IMG/VR virus record: IMGVR_UViG_3300032177_000050
Span: 1 to 31,149 of that record
From: a virus
Direction: 5' to 3' (one strand)
Length of the DNA stretch: 31,149 nucleotides
Below the pieces are notes generated by a model. That model saw only the letters and a program-made list of their open reading frames with translations. It searched no databases and had not been told where the DNA came from. Positions 22,386-30,528 of the stretch are shown piece after piece. Position 1 is the stretch's first letter, and each line of letters starts with the position of its first letter. Position numbers and translations under genes: made by a program.

Positions 22386-22553
22386 TTAATCTACTTTTAG
22401 GCACATGAGTCTTTTTAATCCTACGTTCAGTTTATGCCAGACATTGACTTTGGGTACGGGTTCGATAATTCTCTTCTCCTTAATCTTTTTGTATCGTTTT
22501 ATGGAACGAGAATGAATCCGTTTGATCTTACCGCCCACGTATTTGATCGCCAT
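22386..22553 (-). CDS. 55-residue very basic small protein
   Basis: MAIKYVGGKIKRIHSRSIKR followed by YKKIKEKRIIEPVPKVNVWH and ending RLMCLKVD. About a third of the residues are Lys or Arg. GGGAG lies seven bases ahead of the ATG. It fills the 194-nt gap after the terminase and is in the same direction with small gaps on both sides. Nucleic-acid or terminase binding is a guess from charge only. Confidence 0.65.
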   Translation of the reverse strand: MAIKYVGGKIKRIHSRSIKRYKKIKEKRIIEPVPKVNVWHKLNVGLKRLMCLKVD

Positions 22554-22565
22554 ACCGATTCTCCC

Positions 22566-24470
22566 TTATTTCCTTTCCGGCCATTTCACGCCACTGATTT
22601 TTGTGTCCGTCACCAGGGACGTATAGTTCATCCTTCCAAGTCGCCACATTAAACTTGCCGCCTGAAATGCAAACTTATTAGCGTGGGCATAATGATCCGG
22701 CCCCACTGAATACCAAATGGTTTCATACTGAACCTTTCTCGTCGATCTGGTCTTGCCTACCGTTTGTTTTTCTTCCCTGATCGTCCGTTTCAGGTTGAGG
22801 TGATGACTAATCATCTTGCCGATCACTTCCTCCGCTTCCTGTTGAGGCATCGCCAGATATCCTTGATAAAGAAAGTCGGAGTAGGCATCAAAGGCTCCTG
22901 TCTTATCCTCAGAGATCCTACCGACAAAGATTGACTGTCCACCCGGATCCTTTTCCTCATCTACCCATTTAAACCCCAAAGAAGGATCGTCAATATTCAT
23001 CCTTGTGGAGTGGTTAACAAAGACGGTTCGAGGAAAATCCTTCTGAAGATTGGATGCATCGTTACCAGATGGTTCCGCATCACAGACAGCAAGTTCACAA
23101 TGAAATTGCTTCAAGATTTGCGAGATTCTTCCTTCCCTTACCGAGATTTGACCATCTACGGTTTGAAAAGTCTTAAAGGCCAACTCATCAGGCGTAAATT
23201 CGACATGAACGATTTCCCATCTGCCGATCGGTGCAAGATCGCCCCGAGAGTTCGGAATGTATCTCCATACGCATACGTAAGCCCCCTGGTCTATACCGGC
23301 GATATAGGTATAACCAGGTTCATACCCAAATACACAGACGGGAAAGGTTTTAAAGAGTGCGGAGTTCAGACCCGACTTCTTGTCCTCGTAAGGAATGCCG
23401 AGAACATGGTGATGGAAGTATCGAACCGAATTTCCATCCCGTTCTGTCATGATCTCATGGACGGGTCTCGAATACGCCCATGGAATGCGATAACCCCTAA
23501 CACCCTCACCATAACGGGTGACCGTTTCATAAAATTCTTTTCGTTTCGGCACCCATTCACAGTTATGGGTGACATTGGGTTCGCTGGACTTCCATCCCCC
23601 GATTACACTCCAATCAAGGGGACGGTGGCAGGCAAGACATATGTAATAAAGATCGGAAGAGGGTGGTTGTCCCTTCTCATACCAGTTCGCAATTGAGTCT
23701 GGGTAAATCATGGTTTGCCAATGGGAACAATGCGAACATTTCACCATAAATTCGTGCTGGTCAGACAATTCCTCATATTCTTTTGTAACCCCGAAATTCT
23801 CCATCTCTGGACTGGAAAATTTAATCATCATTCCCCGATAGGTCTTACTTCTAAACATTGGAGAGTGCCTGAGTCTGGAAGGGATCTGTTCACCTACATC
23901 AATCTCAAATGTCCTGTCCCATTCGTCACAGATCACAATATCACCCGGAACAGTTGTGACAGATGAGACAGTTTTTCTACCACCAAAATAAACAGCCGTC
24001 CGGCCAAACTTCTTTAACCTAACCTGGTCAACCTCACCTTCGGAAAGCAAGGAGTCAAAGTACGGATTATCTCTAAAGAAACCACCAAGTCTATCAGCCG
24101 AATATTCACCAACCTTGTCGTCACTTTCCAACGTATAAATCACGGTCGGATAGTGCGCCATTTCTACCCCTTCATCGGATTTATAGAAGAAGGGCATGAA
24201 GGCGTATTGGTCAGCGAACAACATAACCTTCCATTGGATGACCTGGGTTGCTCCTACCTGCGAAGGTTTAGGTATTGCTTGTCTCGGGTGAAAATCGTTC
24301 AGAATACCGATCTGCCATTCGTACCCCCTGAACTGCACCGGTTGCCCATTGTGTCGAAGATATTTGGTCGCCCGTTCAGCAAATGTAAGCGAATAGTCTC
24401 TACTTAACGAGTTCATCATCGTCGCCATAAAGGGCATCATGTCTTTGGGAACGATCTCACGGTAAGGCAT
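22566..24470 (-). CDS. Terminase large subunit (GpA type)
   Basis: 634 residues. The ATPase has a Walker A-like KPSQVGATQ at 68-76 and Walker B IVICDEWDR at about 178-186. A zinc knuckle (CSHCSHW and CLACHR) lies at 254-291. The nuclease half carries YIAGIDQGAY, VCDAEPSGND and GPDHYAHANKFAF with conserved acidic residues. The enzyme cuts concatemers and drives DNA into the prohead. Family length and layout match lambda gpA-like terminases. Unusually, nearly 7.7 kb of accessory genes separate it from the portal. The ribosome site (AAAGGA) is distant. Confidence 0.95.
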   Translation of the reverse strand: MPYREIVPKDMMPFMATMMNSLSRDYSLTFAERATKYLRHNGQPVQFRGYEWQIGILNDFHPRQAIPKPSQVGATQVIQWKVMLFADQYAFMPFFYKSDEGVEMAHYPTVIYTLESDDKVGEYSADRLGGFFRDNPYFDSLLSEGEVDQVRLKKFGRTAVYFGGRKTVSSVTTVPGDIVICDEWDRTFEIDVGEQIPSRLRHSPMFRSKTYRGMMIKFSSPEMENFGVTKEYEELSDQHEFMVKCSHCSHWQTMIYPDSIANWYEKGQPPSSDLYYICLACHRPLDWSVIGGWKSSEPNVTHNCEWVPKRKEFYETVTRYGEGVRGYRIPWAYSRPVHEIMTERDGNSVRYFHHHVLGIPYEDKKSGLNSALFKTFPVCVFGYEPGYTYIAGIDQGAYVCVWRYIPNSRGDLAPIGRWEIVHVEFTPDELAFKTFQTVDGQISVREGRISQILKQFHCELAVCDAEPSGNDASNLQKDFPRTVFVNHSTRMNIDDPSLGFKWVDEEKDPGGQSIFVGRISEDKTGAFDAYSDFLYQGYLAMPQQEAEEVIGKMISHHLNLKRTIREEKQTVGKTRSTRKVQYETIWYSVGPDHYAHANKFAFQAASLMWRLGRMNYTSLVTDTKISGVKWPERK

Positions 24471-24478
24471 TTATTTGT

Positions 24479-24748
24479 TCAATCCTTTAAAATCTCACTG
24501 GCCTGATCATGTAAAAGTTTCATGGCCCGATCAAATTTCTTCGAAGCCTCAAGGTATTGTCCTATTTTGAACGGATCGCCAGTATTTTCTTTCATTTCCC
24601 GTTGTGCTTCTTCCGACAGACTTCTTACCTGGGCCAAGAGAGTTTCATGTCGCACGCGCCGAATAAGATTGTCTGGAATGTCAATAGTCACACGATGCAA
24701 AAGACTGATTAATTCTTCTTTGGTAAGATCTTCAATCTTTAATGGCAT
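24479..24748 (-). CDS. 89-residue helical protein preceding terminase
   Basis: All-helical and charged: MPLKIEDLTKEELISLLHRV, SLSEEAQREMKEN, LEASKKFDRAMKLLHD. AAGGAGTAACCC precedes ATG 24748, which overlaps the radical SAM stop. The stop is 8 nt from the terminase start. A small terminase subunit would fit the position, but no HTH is evident, so this is only a candidate. Confidence 0.7.
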   Translation of the reverse strand: MPLKIEDLTKEELISLLHRVTIDIPDNLIRRVRHETLLAQVRSLSEEAQREMKENTGDPFKIGQYLEASKKFDRAMKLLHDQASEILKD

Positions 24749-25590
24749 GGGTTACTCCTTGAGTAAGTTTTCCACGTTTCTGCAATACTGCCCGACTTTC
24801 TATAACATCGTGAGTAAATCATCGTTCTAAAATCGTTCAGAAGATGATTATTCTTATAAACCATCACATACGGATCGTGACCAAGATCGTGTATTGTTTG
24901 GCAACGGTAAATGTCCTGTTCTATAGTTGTATCGAAACCAACTAATACGTAAATTTCACAACCACGCAATCCAACCCTATTGATTTCACCAAAGCCTCGC
25001 AATATTGGCGATTCATCCCCCATCCTGTCCCACGAGAAATGAGGCATATGTTTGGTTCCCCATTTTGTCTCAGACAACGCCACGGCCCTTTCCTCATCAA
25101 CTAGTCTAAGATCATATCCGTTTTCGTCTATCATGGTCAGTTTAGCATCCCAAATCTCTTGAAAAGTTTCCTTCCATTGTGGGTCGGCAAAGGTGTTGTT
25201 ATTTAGGAGACAAATTTTCTTGAATTGGGGTAAATGAAAATCCCAAATAGATTTATGGGATTGGTCTTTTTCCATCTTACCAACTACGCAAAAAGAACAC
25301 TTTCTCGGACAGTAACGGTAAGTGTATCCGAGTGAAAAATCTAAATCATAAAGAGAATAATCCGGCCTACAGTCAATGCCAAGAGGTTCAAAATTATATC
25401 CTGGTCCACCATATTCATCTGCCAAAAATTTCTTGACATTCCAATCGAAGAGGACAGAAGCATATCGCTTATCGGCAGGCCACAAGGGTTGATTCAAGGA
25501 AACCTGATCACCCCTTTCTTTGTGCCAAGCCGAGAGTTTCATTAAGGCTAAATTATATTTTGGAGCATCCGTTAGAAGAGAAATCTTCAT
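24739..25590 (-). CDS. Radical SAM enzyme
   Basis: 283 residues. The iron-sulfur motif CPRKCSFC (C94, C98, C101, the CxxxCxxC pattern) is clear. The N-terminus (LTDAPKYNLALMKLSAWHK) resembles a cobalamin-binding-type Rossmann start, followed by YGGPGYNFEP and GIDCRPDYSLYDLDFS. The C-terminal part includes RVGLRGCEIYVLVGF and HDLGHDPYVMVYKNN. Related radical SAM proteins occur in other phages with no assigned substrate; nucleic-acid or nucleotide modification is possible. It overlaps the preceding gene by 38 nt. Confidence 0.85.
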   Translation of the reverse strand: MKISLLTDAPKYNLALMKLSAWHKERGDQVSLNQPLWPADKRYASVLFDWNVKKFLADEYGGPGYNFEPLGIDCRPDYSLYDLDFSLGYTYRYCPRKCSFCVVGKMEKDQSHKSIWDFHLPQFKKICLLNNNTFADPQWKETFQEIWDAKLTMIDENGYDLRLVDEERAVALSETKWGTKHMPHFSWDRMGDESPILRGFGEINRVGLRGCEIYVLVGFDTTIEQDIYRCQTIHDLGHDPYVMVYKNNHLLNDFRTMIYSRCYRKSGSIAETWKTYSRSNPCH

Positions 25591-25891
25591 ATTTTCTCAT
25601 CACGCCTTCAAAGGTCTTGGGTTCGAAATAAATTATTTTAAGGGTTTTCTCGGCCATAAAAACCATCCCGAAATCGAAGATGGTTCCGGTTGAACGTCTA
25701 TCCCAAATCAAGTGAACCTCGTCGGCCCATCTGATAAGATCACGATTGTGGACACATACCCCAAGGTCGTCCAGTTCGGGGTGGTAATCAAAGGCGGGGA
25801 TTTTTACCTCATGCCCATCGGCTTCTAACGTGACCTTATGGATTTCAAACTTTTCCTTGTATTGGGTTGATCCGATAATGACTATCTTCAT
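25553..25891 (-). CDS. Nucleoside 2-deoxyribosyltransferase-like protein
   Basis: 112 residues of Rossmann type: MKIVIIGSTQYKEKFEIHK, VCVHNRDLIRWADEVHLIWD, STGTIFDFGMVFMAEKTLKI. The DEV-x2-IWD and T-x2-FD-G-M patterns resemble the DUF4406 / deoxyribosyltransferase superfamily, which handles nucleosides. GGGGAGG precedes the ATG. The tight overlap with the radical SAM gene suggests a shared pathway. The catalytic Glu is not certain. Confidence 0.65.
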   Translation of the reverse strand: MKIVIIGSTQYKEKFEIHKVTLEADGHEVKIPAFDYHPELDDLGVCVHNRDLIRWADEVHLIWDRRSTGTIFDFGMVFMAEKTLKIIYFEPKTFEGVMRKYEDFSSNGCSKI

Positions 25892-25906
25892 CTCTAAATC
25901 CTCCCC

Positions 25907-26155
25907 TCACTTCCTGCACCCATTTAGATAATATTTCAGACAACTCTGAAACCTTCCTCTCCTTACCTGTCCGGTTGCCCGATTATCCCTCGATACAGTG
26001 AGAACTATCTTGTTCTTGCCAAACAGTCTCATGGAAAAATCGTGGACCAAGCCGCAATCACAGCAGGCGACATGGAGACTTTGATTTCTCCAACGAACAA
26101 CAACGGTTCCACCGTCTTCAATTATTGTGAATTTACTTCTCTGTTTCTTCAACAT
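25907..26155 (-). CDS. 82-residue phage protein with CCDC knuckle
   Basis: VVVRWRNQSLHVACCDCGLV followed by HDFSMRLFGKNKIVLTVSRD and NRATGQVRR. This pattern (CCDCG-L-H, then a beta segment and DNRAT-x-VRR) is familiar from many tailed phages and remains without function. The start overlaps the previous gene by 23 nt with AAGAAGG adjacent. Confidence 0.7.
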   Translation of the reverse strand: MLKKQRSKFTIIEDGGTVVVRWRNQSLHVACCDCGLVHDFSMRLFGKNKIVLTVSRDNRATGQVRRGRFQSCLKYYLNGCRK

Positions 26156-26918
26156 CCTTCTTCTTCCATTTGCCTCTCTTCTTCGCCTTAGCGATCAGTT
26201 CATCCATTTCACTTAGAGCCCATATTCTTTGACCGATAGCCTTAACCTTGTCGTCCAGGGAAAGAAGGGCATCATAAAAGATTTTCTTAATATCAACCGC
26301 TACCTGCTCAATCTGGAATCTCCGGTGAAGGGCAGGCAATAACTCAGACATTAAGAATTCACGGATCACGACATTTTGCTCATAACTGACGATCCAATCC
26401 TCCTTCTTCCGGGATTGAAGATTAGCCAAGAGTTTAGAGGCAGCCTCATTGGTGTCACGGGTCGCCTTGTCCGTTGTAGCCATACTGAACATTTTCCACT
26501 TAAGGACTCGCTCCATATCGTCATCGGTAATATCTTTCTGATCCTTTGCGAGAATTGCCTGCATCCAAGCGGGAACCTTGTCGGCTTCGGTAGCATCTGC
26601 AGTCTGTATTCTTGACCGCATATTCTGATGAGAGGTCTGGAACATGAGGGCGAGATCCTCAATGCTGAATCCCATAGACCTTAGAACATTGATCCAGTCA
26701 TTCCGAAGTATCCCCGTATGCCAACCCATGTATTGAGAAAGTGCTTCAATGCAAGCCTTCTTGTCAGATTTGACGGCATCAGATTTGATAGCATTGGAGA
26801 TCGGGTCTAATCGTTCTATCATCCGGTCGAGTCGATCCAACTGGGTTTTCCCCAACTTATTGGCAACCTGAACCTTGAATTCTTTTAGATCCTCTCGGAG
26901 TTTATCGACTGAATCCAT
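26133..26918 (-). CDS. 261-residue helical protein with an HTH-like segment
   Basis: From ATG 26918 (GGTGAGACG upstream; a frame to 26948 lacks a site). Residues 75-105 contain an HTH-like stretch: RSMGFSIEDLALMFQTSHQN followed by MRSRIQTA. The rest is long helices (VIREFLMSELLPALHRRFQI) and a basic tail (KKRGKWKKKDVEE). A DNA-binding or packaging role such as small terminase is possible given proximity, but it is several genes from the terminase. I do not recognise a named family. Confidence 0.75.
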   Translation of the reverse strand: MDSVDKLREDLKEFKVQVANKLGKTQLDRLDRMIERLDPISNAIKSDAVKSDKKACIEALSQYMGWHTGILRNDWINVLRSMGFSIEDLALMFQTSHQNMRSRIQTADATEADKVPAWMQAILAKDQKDITDDDMERVLKWKMFSMATTDKATRDTNEAASKLLANLQSRKKEDWIVSYEQNVVIREFLMSELLPALHRRFQIEQVAVDIKKIFYDALLSLDDKVKAIGQRIWALSEMDELIAKAKKRGKWKKKDVEETEK

Positions 26919-26922
26919 CGTC

Positions 26923-27132
26923 TCACCATTTAGTGGAAAATAAATCAACCACCGTAGATCCCCTTTGCACCCGAATGATGGTTATACAATCTATCAACGG
27001 AATGCAGTCAAAGACATCTTGGGGGAAAAGCATTTGTTTACATCTTTGACATCGTTTTTGAGTGTGCCTTAAATCATCCTGGTTGAAACTATTTTTACAG
27101 TAACACTGGGGTTGATTATGAATACAAGACAT
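26923..27132 (-). CDS. 69-residue zinc-binding protein
   Basis: Starts at ATG 27132 with GGTGGAGG four bases upstream (a longer frame to 27330 lacks one). Sequence: MSCIHNQPQCYCKNSFNQ, CQRCKQMLFP and DLFSTKW at the end. The Cys pairs suggest one zinc site. Function unknown. The stop lies just before the next start. Confidence 0.7.
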   Translation of the reverse strand: MSCIHNQPQCYCKNSFNQDDLRHTQKRCQRCKQMLFPQDVFDCIPLIDCITIIRVQRGSTVVDLFSTKW

Positions 27133-27173
27133 AAAACCTCCACCTGGTTCAGACATTCTACATTCTGTATAGT

Positions 27174-27821
27174 CTAACTTGAAAAAATTTTCTCTTGACT
27201 TCCTCTCATGGAATAAACCTCGTTCCACTCCTTTTGGGCCTTTTCTTTGCTTACCAGAGAAGTGTTTGATATACAACAGGTGGCACATCGAAAACGATGA
27301 TAAATACCATCCTCTCTTGTTTCGCTCCAATAATCCGGTAACTTACCACATTTCTTACATGGATAGACACAAGGGGGAGTAGGAGGACGAGTATCCTTTT
27401 TGGGTGGAGAACCGTCTAACGCATAGGAGTCTGGATTCCACGGATCGAAAGAGGATGCCATGGGGGTAGGGTTCTTTTCCCCGATAATCAAGGCTATAAT
27501 CTTCGCATAGATGGAAATGTCCTGGCACCGTTCAGCGGGTCCTTCCACTTTGGCCGAATGGCCGTTCGAGTGCATCCAAAGCAATGCGTCGAGTTGCTTC
27601 AGGAGGTAGAAAATGGCTACCGTAACTGGACTTTCCAGATCCATCCCCGGATAGAGACCGAGAATTTTAGTCACCCTGTAAAAATTCCCAAGAGAATGAC
27701 CACCACTGGCATAGTCGTGATTCTTCTTCGAGTGGAGCTCCATTTCCTTAAAACAGAGTTCTATAAACTTCTCGTGACCGTGCGGAAAAAGTTTCCTTAA
27801 CTCCTCTAAGATTTTATCCAT
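27174..27821 (-). CDS. DUF1599/Nmad1-like domain fused to Lar-like zinc ribbon
   Basis: 215 residues from ATG 27821 (AAAGGAGACAAAC). The N-terminal domain has ELHSKKNHDYASGGHSLGNF and VAIFYLLKQLDALLWM, as in DUF1599-like phage proteins associated with nucleotide modification. After a proline-rich linker (PPKKDTRPPTPPCVYP) comes a zinc ribbon: CKKCGKLPDYW, RFRCATCC, AQKEWNEVYS. That is the layout of Lar-type restriction-alleviation proteins. The combination suggests a role in nucleotide modification or anti-restriction, which is inference. Confidence 0.7.
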   Translation of the reverse strand: MDKILEELRKLFPHGHEKFIELCFKEMELHSKKNHDYASGGHSLGNFYRVTKILGLYPGMDLESPVTVAIFYLLKQLDALLWMHSNGHSAKVEGPAERCQDISIYAKIIALIIGEKNPTPMASSFDPWNPDSYALDGSPPKKDTRPPTPPCVYPCKKCGKLPDYWSETREDGIYHRFRCATCCISNTSLVSKEKAQKEWNEVYSMRGSQEKIFSS

Positions 27822-28095
27822 GTTTGTCTCCTTTAATAATTTTAACGGATAAGACAGCCCTGTTGGGTATTGAAAGTAGGTGACCCAAAATTGGTCCCCC
27901 CTTATCTTCATCTATTCTTATAGACTGACAGAAATAAATTGAGATCTTCGTTTTCCGTATGAAGTAACCTATGCTCTGATAGTGCATGGCCTTATCGTAA
28001 CCATCAAAATCAATTGTCTCTTCATCGGTCCAAAGACTTGTACTGCAGGCAGCAGAATCCAGCCACTCAATTCTGATTGTGTCTCCACGTTTCAT
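27814..28095 (-). CDS. 93-residue phage protein, small barrel type
   Basis: Begins MKRGDTIRIEWLDSAACSTS and continues DKAMHYQSIGYFIRKTKISI then AVLSVKIIKGDKHG. This form (GD-x-I-x-V-EW-DA-x-S near the start, then G-x-L) is common in phages as a small beta protein of unknown role. ATG 28095 is preferred; a frame to 28131 would overlap the gene before it. The stop overlaps the start of the next gene by 8 nt. Confidence 0.65.
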   Translation of the reverse strand: MKRGDTIRIEWLDSAACSTSLWTDEETIDFDGYDKAMHYQSIGYFIRKTKISIYFCQSIRIDEDKGGPILGHLLSIPNRAVLSVKIIKGDKHG

Positions 28096-28108
28096 TAGGG
28101 TTGTCCCT

Positions 28109-28354
28109 CTATGTCTCTCCCCGGGGACCACCGGAAGTATAAATTTCTTTACCTCCGACTCCTTGAGGTTTAGGATTCACAGTATAACAGACCGGGTCCT
28201 GGATCAATGCTATCCTAATCAGATCAAAAAGATACCACTTCCACCAAACCCTCATCTGACCATTATTGTCTGGCGCATCAACGGATACTCTTTTGCTTAT
28301 CAGGGCAAACCGTCTGTCTTTTATCCAAAAGAATAATCGTTTAGTTCTTGACAT
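28109..28354 (-). CDS. 81-residue protein of unknown function
   Basis: MSRTKRLFFWIKDRRFALIS followed by GQMRVWWKWYLFDLIRIAL and a Gly-rich end (GGKEIYTSGGPRGET). The aromatic central part is not long enough for a membrane helix with certainty. GGAAAGGATAGAAG precedes the ATG. The start overlaps the HD gene's end. Confidence 0.6.
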   Translation of the reverse strand: MSRTKRLFFWIKDRRFALISKRVSVDAPDNNGQMRVWWKWYLFDLIRIALIQDPVCYTVNPKPQGVGGKEIYTSGGPRGET

Positions 28355-29660
28355 CTTCTATCCTTTCCCCGAATAATTCGTTAAACCGTTTCAAAAAGGC
28401 TTTCTCCGCCCGCCTATATCCCAGTGGTGTTATTGTGATATTAAGGGGTTTCAAATCTACACCGTAGTTGAGGGTACGGTCAGTAATGAAATTTTCACGT
28501 TCGGTAATAAGGGCTAAAAAATCGGCACGTTTAACATGATCGTAAATCACATCTACCATCGGCCATTCAAGACCGAATTTCTTCGATATTACCTGCATAT
28601 ACTTATCTTCCAGTTTCTTATACGGTATACCCAAAAAGACTTTAAGGGGGGCAGGAATGTCCAGCAGGTATGCTTCGGCTGCATCGTGTAACAATCCCTC
28701 TTTAGCCCACATGGGATTAACAATCTTCGACACCATAACACAATGTTCTGCCACACTGTTATGAGACCCGAACCCTTCAGTCAGATATGTATGTGTAGAC
28801 GTTTCTATCGCAACCACAGACCCTACGCCAGCATCCCTTGCGTCTATCACCGGAAGAAGCGCGCCCTGCCTCGACACATCCGTCCCGACCATTTTATTTT
28901 GCATTCGACCGATAAGCCGATAGGGGCGAATGGAACCGAGAAGAGCTAATTGTTTTCCAAACCCTCCGCGCACAGTGAAGCGTTTGCATCTGTAACTTCC
29001 CTGATAAGAACATTGAACATCTACATAACGCGATTTAAATGCCCGAACCAGCAAGTCAAAAAGCACCCCTTCGTTTTGAGAAATCCCCAGAGATCGTCCT
29101 CGACTATTTTTACTCGATATGCACCCTTCCCCATCAAACATCCCTGCAAGCCATCCAGCTTCCCAGGTTCCGTCAGTTGCCCACACCGGAAGAAGTTTCG
29201 GCAAATACGTTGTTTGCCCTTTTGAAAATCGTTCAAAAATTTTCCAAGCGACTTCCCAACGTTGATTTCCAGACGCCTTAAAAGAACAAAGCAATGGATG
29301 TTCTCTTGAACAACGGACACTTGTGCCATCCCCAAATGTTAATTCAATAAGACGACGCTTAATCAATCCGTGTACAGAAGCTATCGAAGGTCTCCACTTC
29401 CGCAAACGTCTATGACCCCCGTTCGCCTCGTCGAACCCCCACAGTATGTCTCCAGACGCGATTGACCCCGCAGGAACCCAACGGTAATCATAAGTAAGAA
29501 TTTTCGTTTCAGGGGTCACACAGTAGAATGGTTCAGTCCTTCCGCCAAACCTACACTGTCTCGCCAGATGGTGCGCAATATCACGAATATCAATATCATC
29601 CACCTGCGGATGAAGGAGTTTATAAACCTTGCCAGTATAGGTATGGTCTAAGATTATCAT
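28341..29660 (-). CDS. HD-domain phosphohydrolase (YfbR-like 5'-nucleotidase type) interrupted by an intein
   Basis: 439 residues from ATG 29660 (an in-frame ATG at 29678 is also possible); 184 after splicing. Extein N: MIILDHTYTGKVYKLL, then DIRDIAHHLARQCRFGG ending EPFY. Extein C: SVAEHCVMVSKIV, LLHDAAEAYLLDIPAP with HD at 325-326, and RADFLALITE with a conserved Asp. Metal ligands therefore lie on both sides of the intein (HH near 30-31, H306, H325-D326). Phage enzymes of this type may dephosphorylate dNMPs to alter pools. The intein sits between Tyr46 and Ser302, next to the catalytic centre. Confidence 0.88.
   Translation of the reverse strand: MIILDHTYTGKVYKLLHPQVDDIDIRDIAHHLARQCRFGGRTEPFYCVTPETKILTYDYRWVPAGSIASGDILWGFDEANGGHRRLRKWRPSIASVHGLIKRRLIELTFGDGTSVRCSREHPLLCSFKASGNQRWEVAWKIFERFSKGQTTYLPKLLPVWATDGTWEAGWLAGMFDGEGCISSKNSRGRSLGISQNEGVLFDLLVRAFKSRYVDVQCSYQGSYRCKRFTVRGGFGKQLALLGSIRPYRLIGRMQNKMVGTDVSRQGALLPVIDARDAGVGSVVAIETSTHTYLTEGFGSHNSVAEHCVMVSKIVNPMWAKEGLLHDAAEAYLLDIPAPLKVFLGIPYKKLEDKYMQVISKKFGLEWPMVDVIYDHVKRADFLALITERENFITDRTLNYGVDLKPLNITITPLGYRRAEKAFLKRFNELFGERIEDVKN
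28758..29522 (-). mobile_element. Intein with LAGLIDADG homing endonuclease in the HD hydrolase
   Basis: 255 residues from Cys (29520-29522) to Asn (28758-28760). Block A is CVTPETKILTYDYRWVPAGS. Block B is VRCSREHPLLC (SxxH in place of the usual TxxH). The endonuclease motif WLAGMFDGEG is followed later by a second weaker one in LALLGSIRP. The C-terminal block is VVAIETSTHTYLTEGFGSHN followed by Ser+1 of the extein. All residues needed for standard splicing (Cys1, His-Asn, Ser+1) are present, so the element looks active. Confidence 0.9.
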
Positions 29661-29661
29661 T

Positions 29662-30528
29662 TCACCGCAATCCCGCATTACACTCTAAATGTTTTCTAAA
29701 CAACACCCCGGTCTTTTTACCAATGGACTTCCTTGTTTCCTTCGAATCCACGATTTCCCCACTGCCTTCCCTTACCACGTCCGCTATCATTTCCTTGATA
29801 ATATCACCCATCATCTCTATCCCGGGTTCTAACTCTGGGGAAAACCGTTGTAGCACATGGGCAAGGCGCATTTCAGTCACCCACTCATCGGCTATCGCTT
29901 CGGCATCCGACAATACTTTAAGTTTAGCAGGGTCAAGCTCCCTCGAGGTTTTTGTTTCCTTAAATTCTTCACGCTTATGTTTGGCAATAATGCGTTCTCC
30001 ATTGTTCTTTGTGAGTTCGATCAATGGTCTTAAAACAATTCCTTCCCGTATATGGGTATCCCCCATCCCGTTTTTTTGAGCCTGAATTGAAACTGCATCA
30101 CGGTGGGCGTTTAATGTTTTGATATCGGTTGGAACTTGGGCGTAATGGACAAAATCAAATCCTAATCCTCTGGCGACTTGCTCCGCATTGGGGACATTTA
30201 ACCATATATCTCCAATCTTGACTTCGAAGGCTATAAACTTTAGTTCCTTACCGTAGACCTTACTCATGCCTTGGCATTTACCACCATATGCCTCCCCATA
30301 AACAGTTACTACCGGATACCCAAGAACTTCAAACTTCGAAGGTAGTCCCCATGCATCAAAGAGTAGAACAAAGTTGGCATGGTCTACTCCACCGGCGAAG
30401 AAGTGAACTTGACCGTCTTTCCAAAAAACTTTTGCGGATGTGCCATGAATTTTCTCCATGGCGTAACATTCCTTAAACAAAAGAATGTCATGATTTTTAT
30501 ACAAATTGTCAATATTGAGATAACTCAT
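29662..30528 (-). CDS. RNA ligase (Rnl2-like nucleotidyltransferase)
   Basis: 288 residues. The adenylated lysine is K26 in MEKIHGTSAKVFW (motif I, KxHG). Motif III-like VVTVYGEAYGG, motif IIIa-like KFIAFEVK, motif IV IREGIVLRPL and motif V RIIAKHKREEF follow in the right order. Phage ligases of this family seal nicked RNA, often repairing host tRNA cleaved by anti-phage nucleases. No polynucleotide kinase is visible nearby. ATG overlaps the preceding stop as ATGA with GGTGGG upstream. Confidence 0.88.
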   Translation of the reverse strand: MSYLNIDNLYKNHDILLFKECYAMEKIHGTSAKVFWKDGQVHFFAGGVDHANFVLLFDAWGLPSKFEVLGYPVVTVYGEAYGGKCQGMSKVYGKELKFIAFEVKIGDIWLNVPNAEQVARGLGFDFVHYAQVPTDIKTLNAHRDAVSIQAQKNGMGDTHIREGIVLRPLIELTKNNGERIIAKHKREEFKETKTSRELDPAKLKVLSDAEAIADEWVTEMRLAHVLQRFSPELEPGIEMMGDIIKEMIADVVREGSGEIVDSKETRKSIGKKTGVLFRKHLECNAGLR

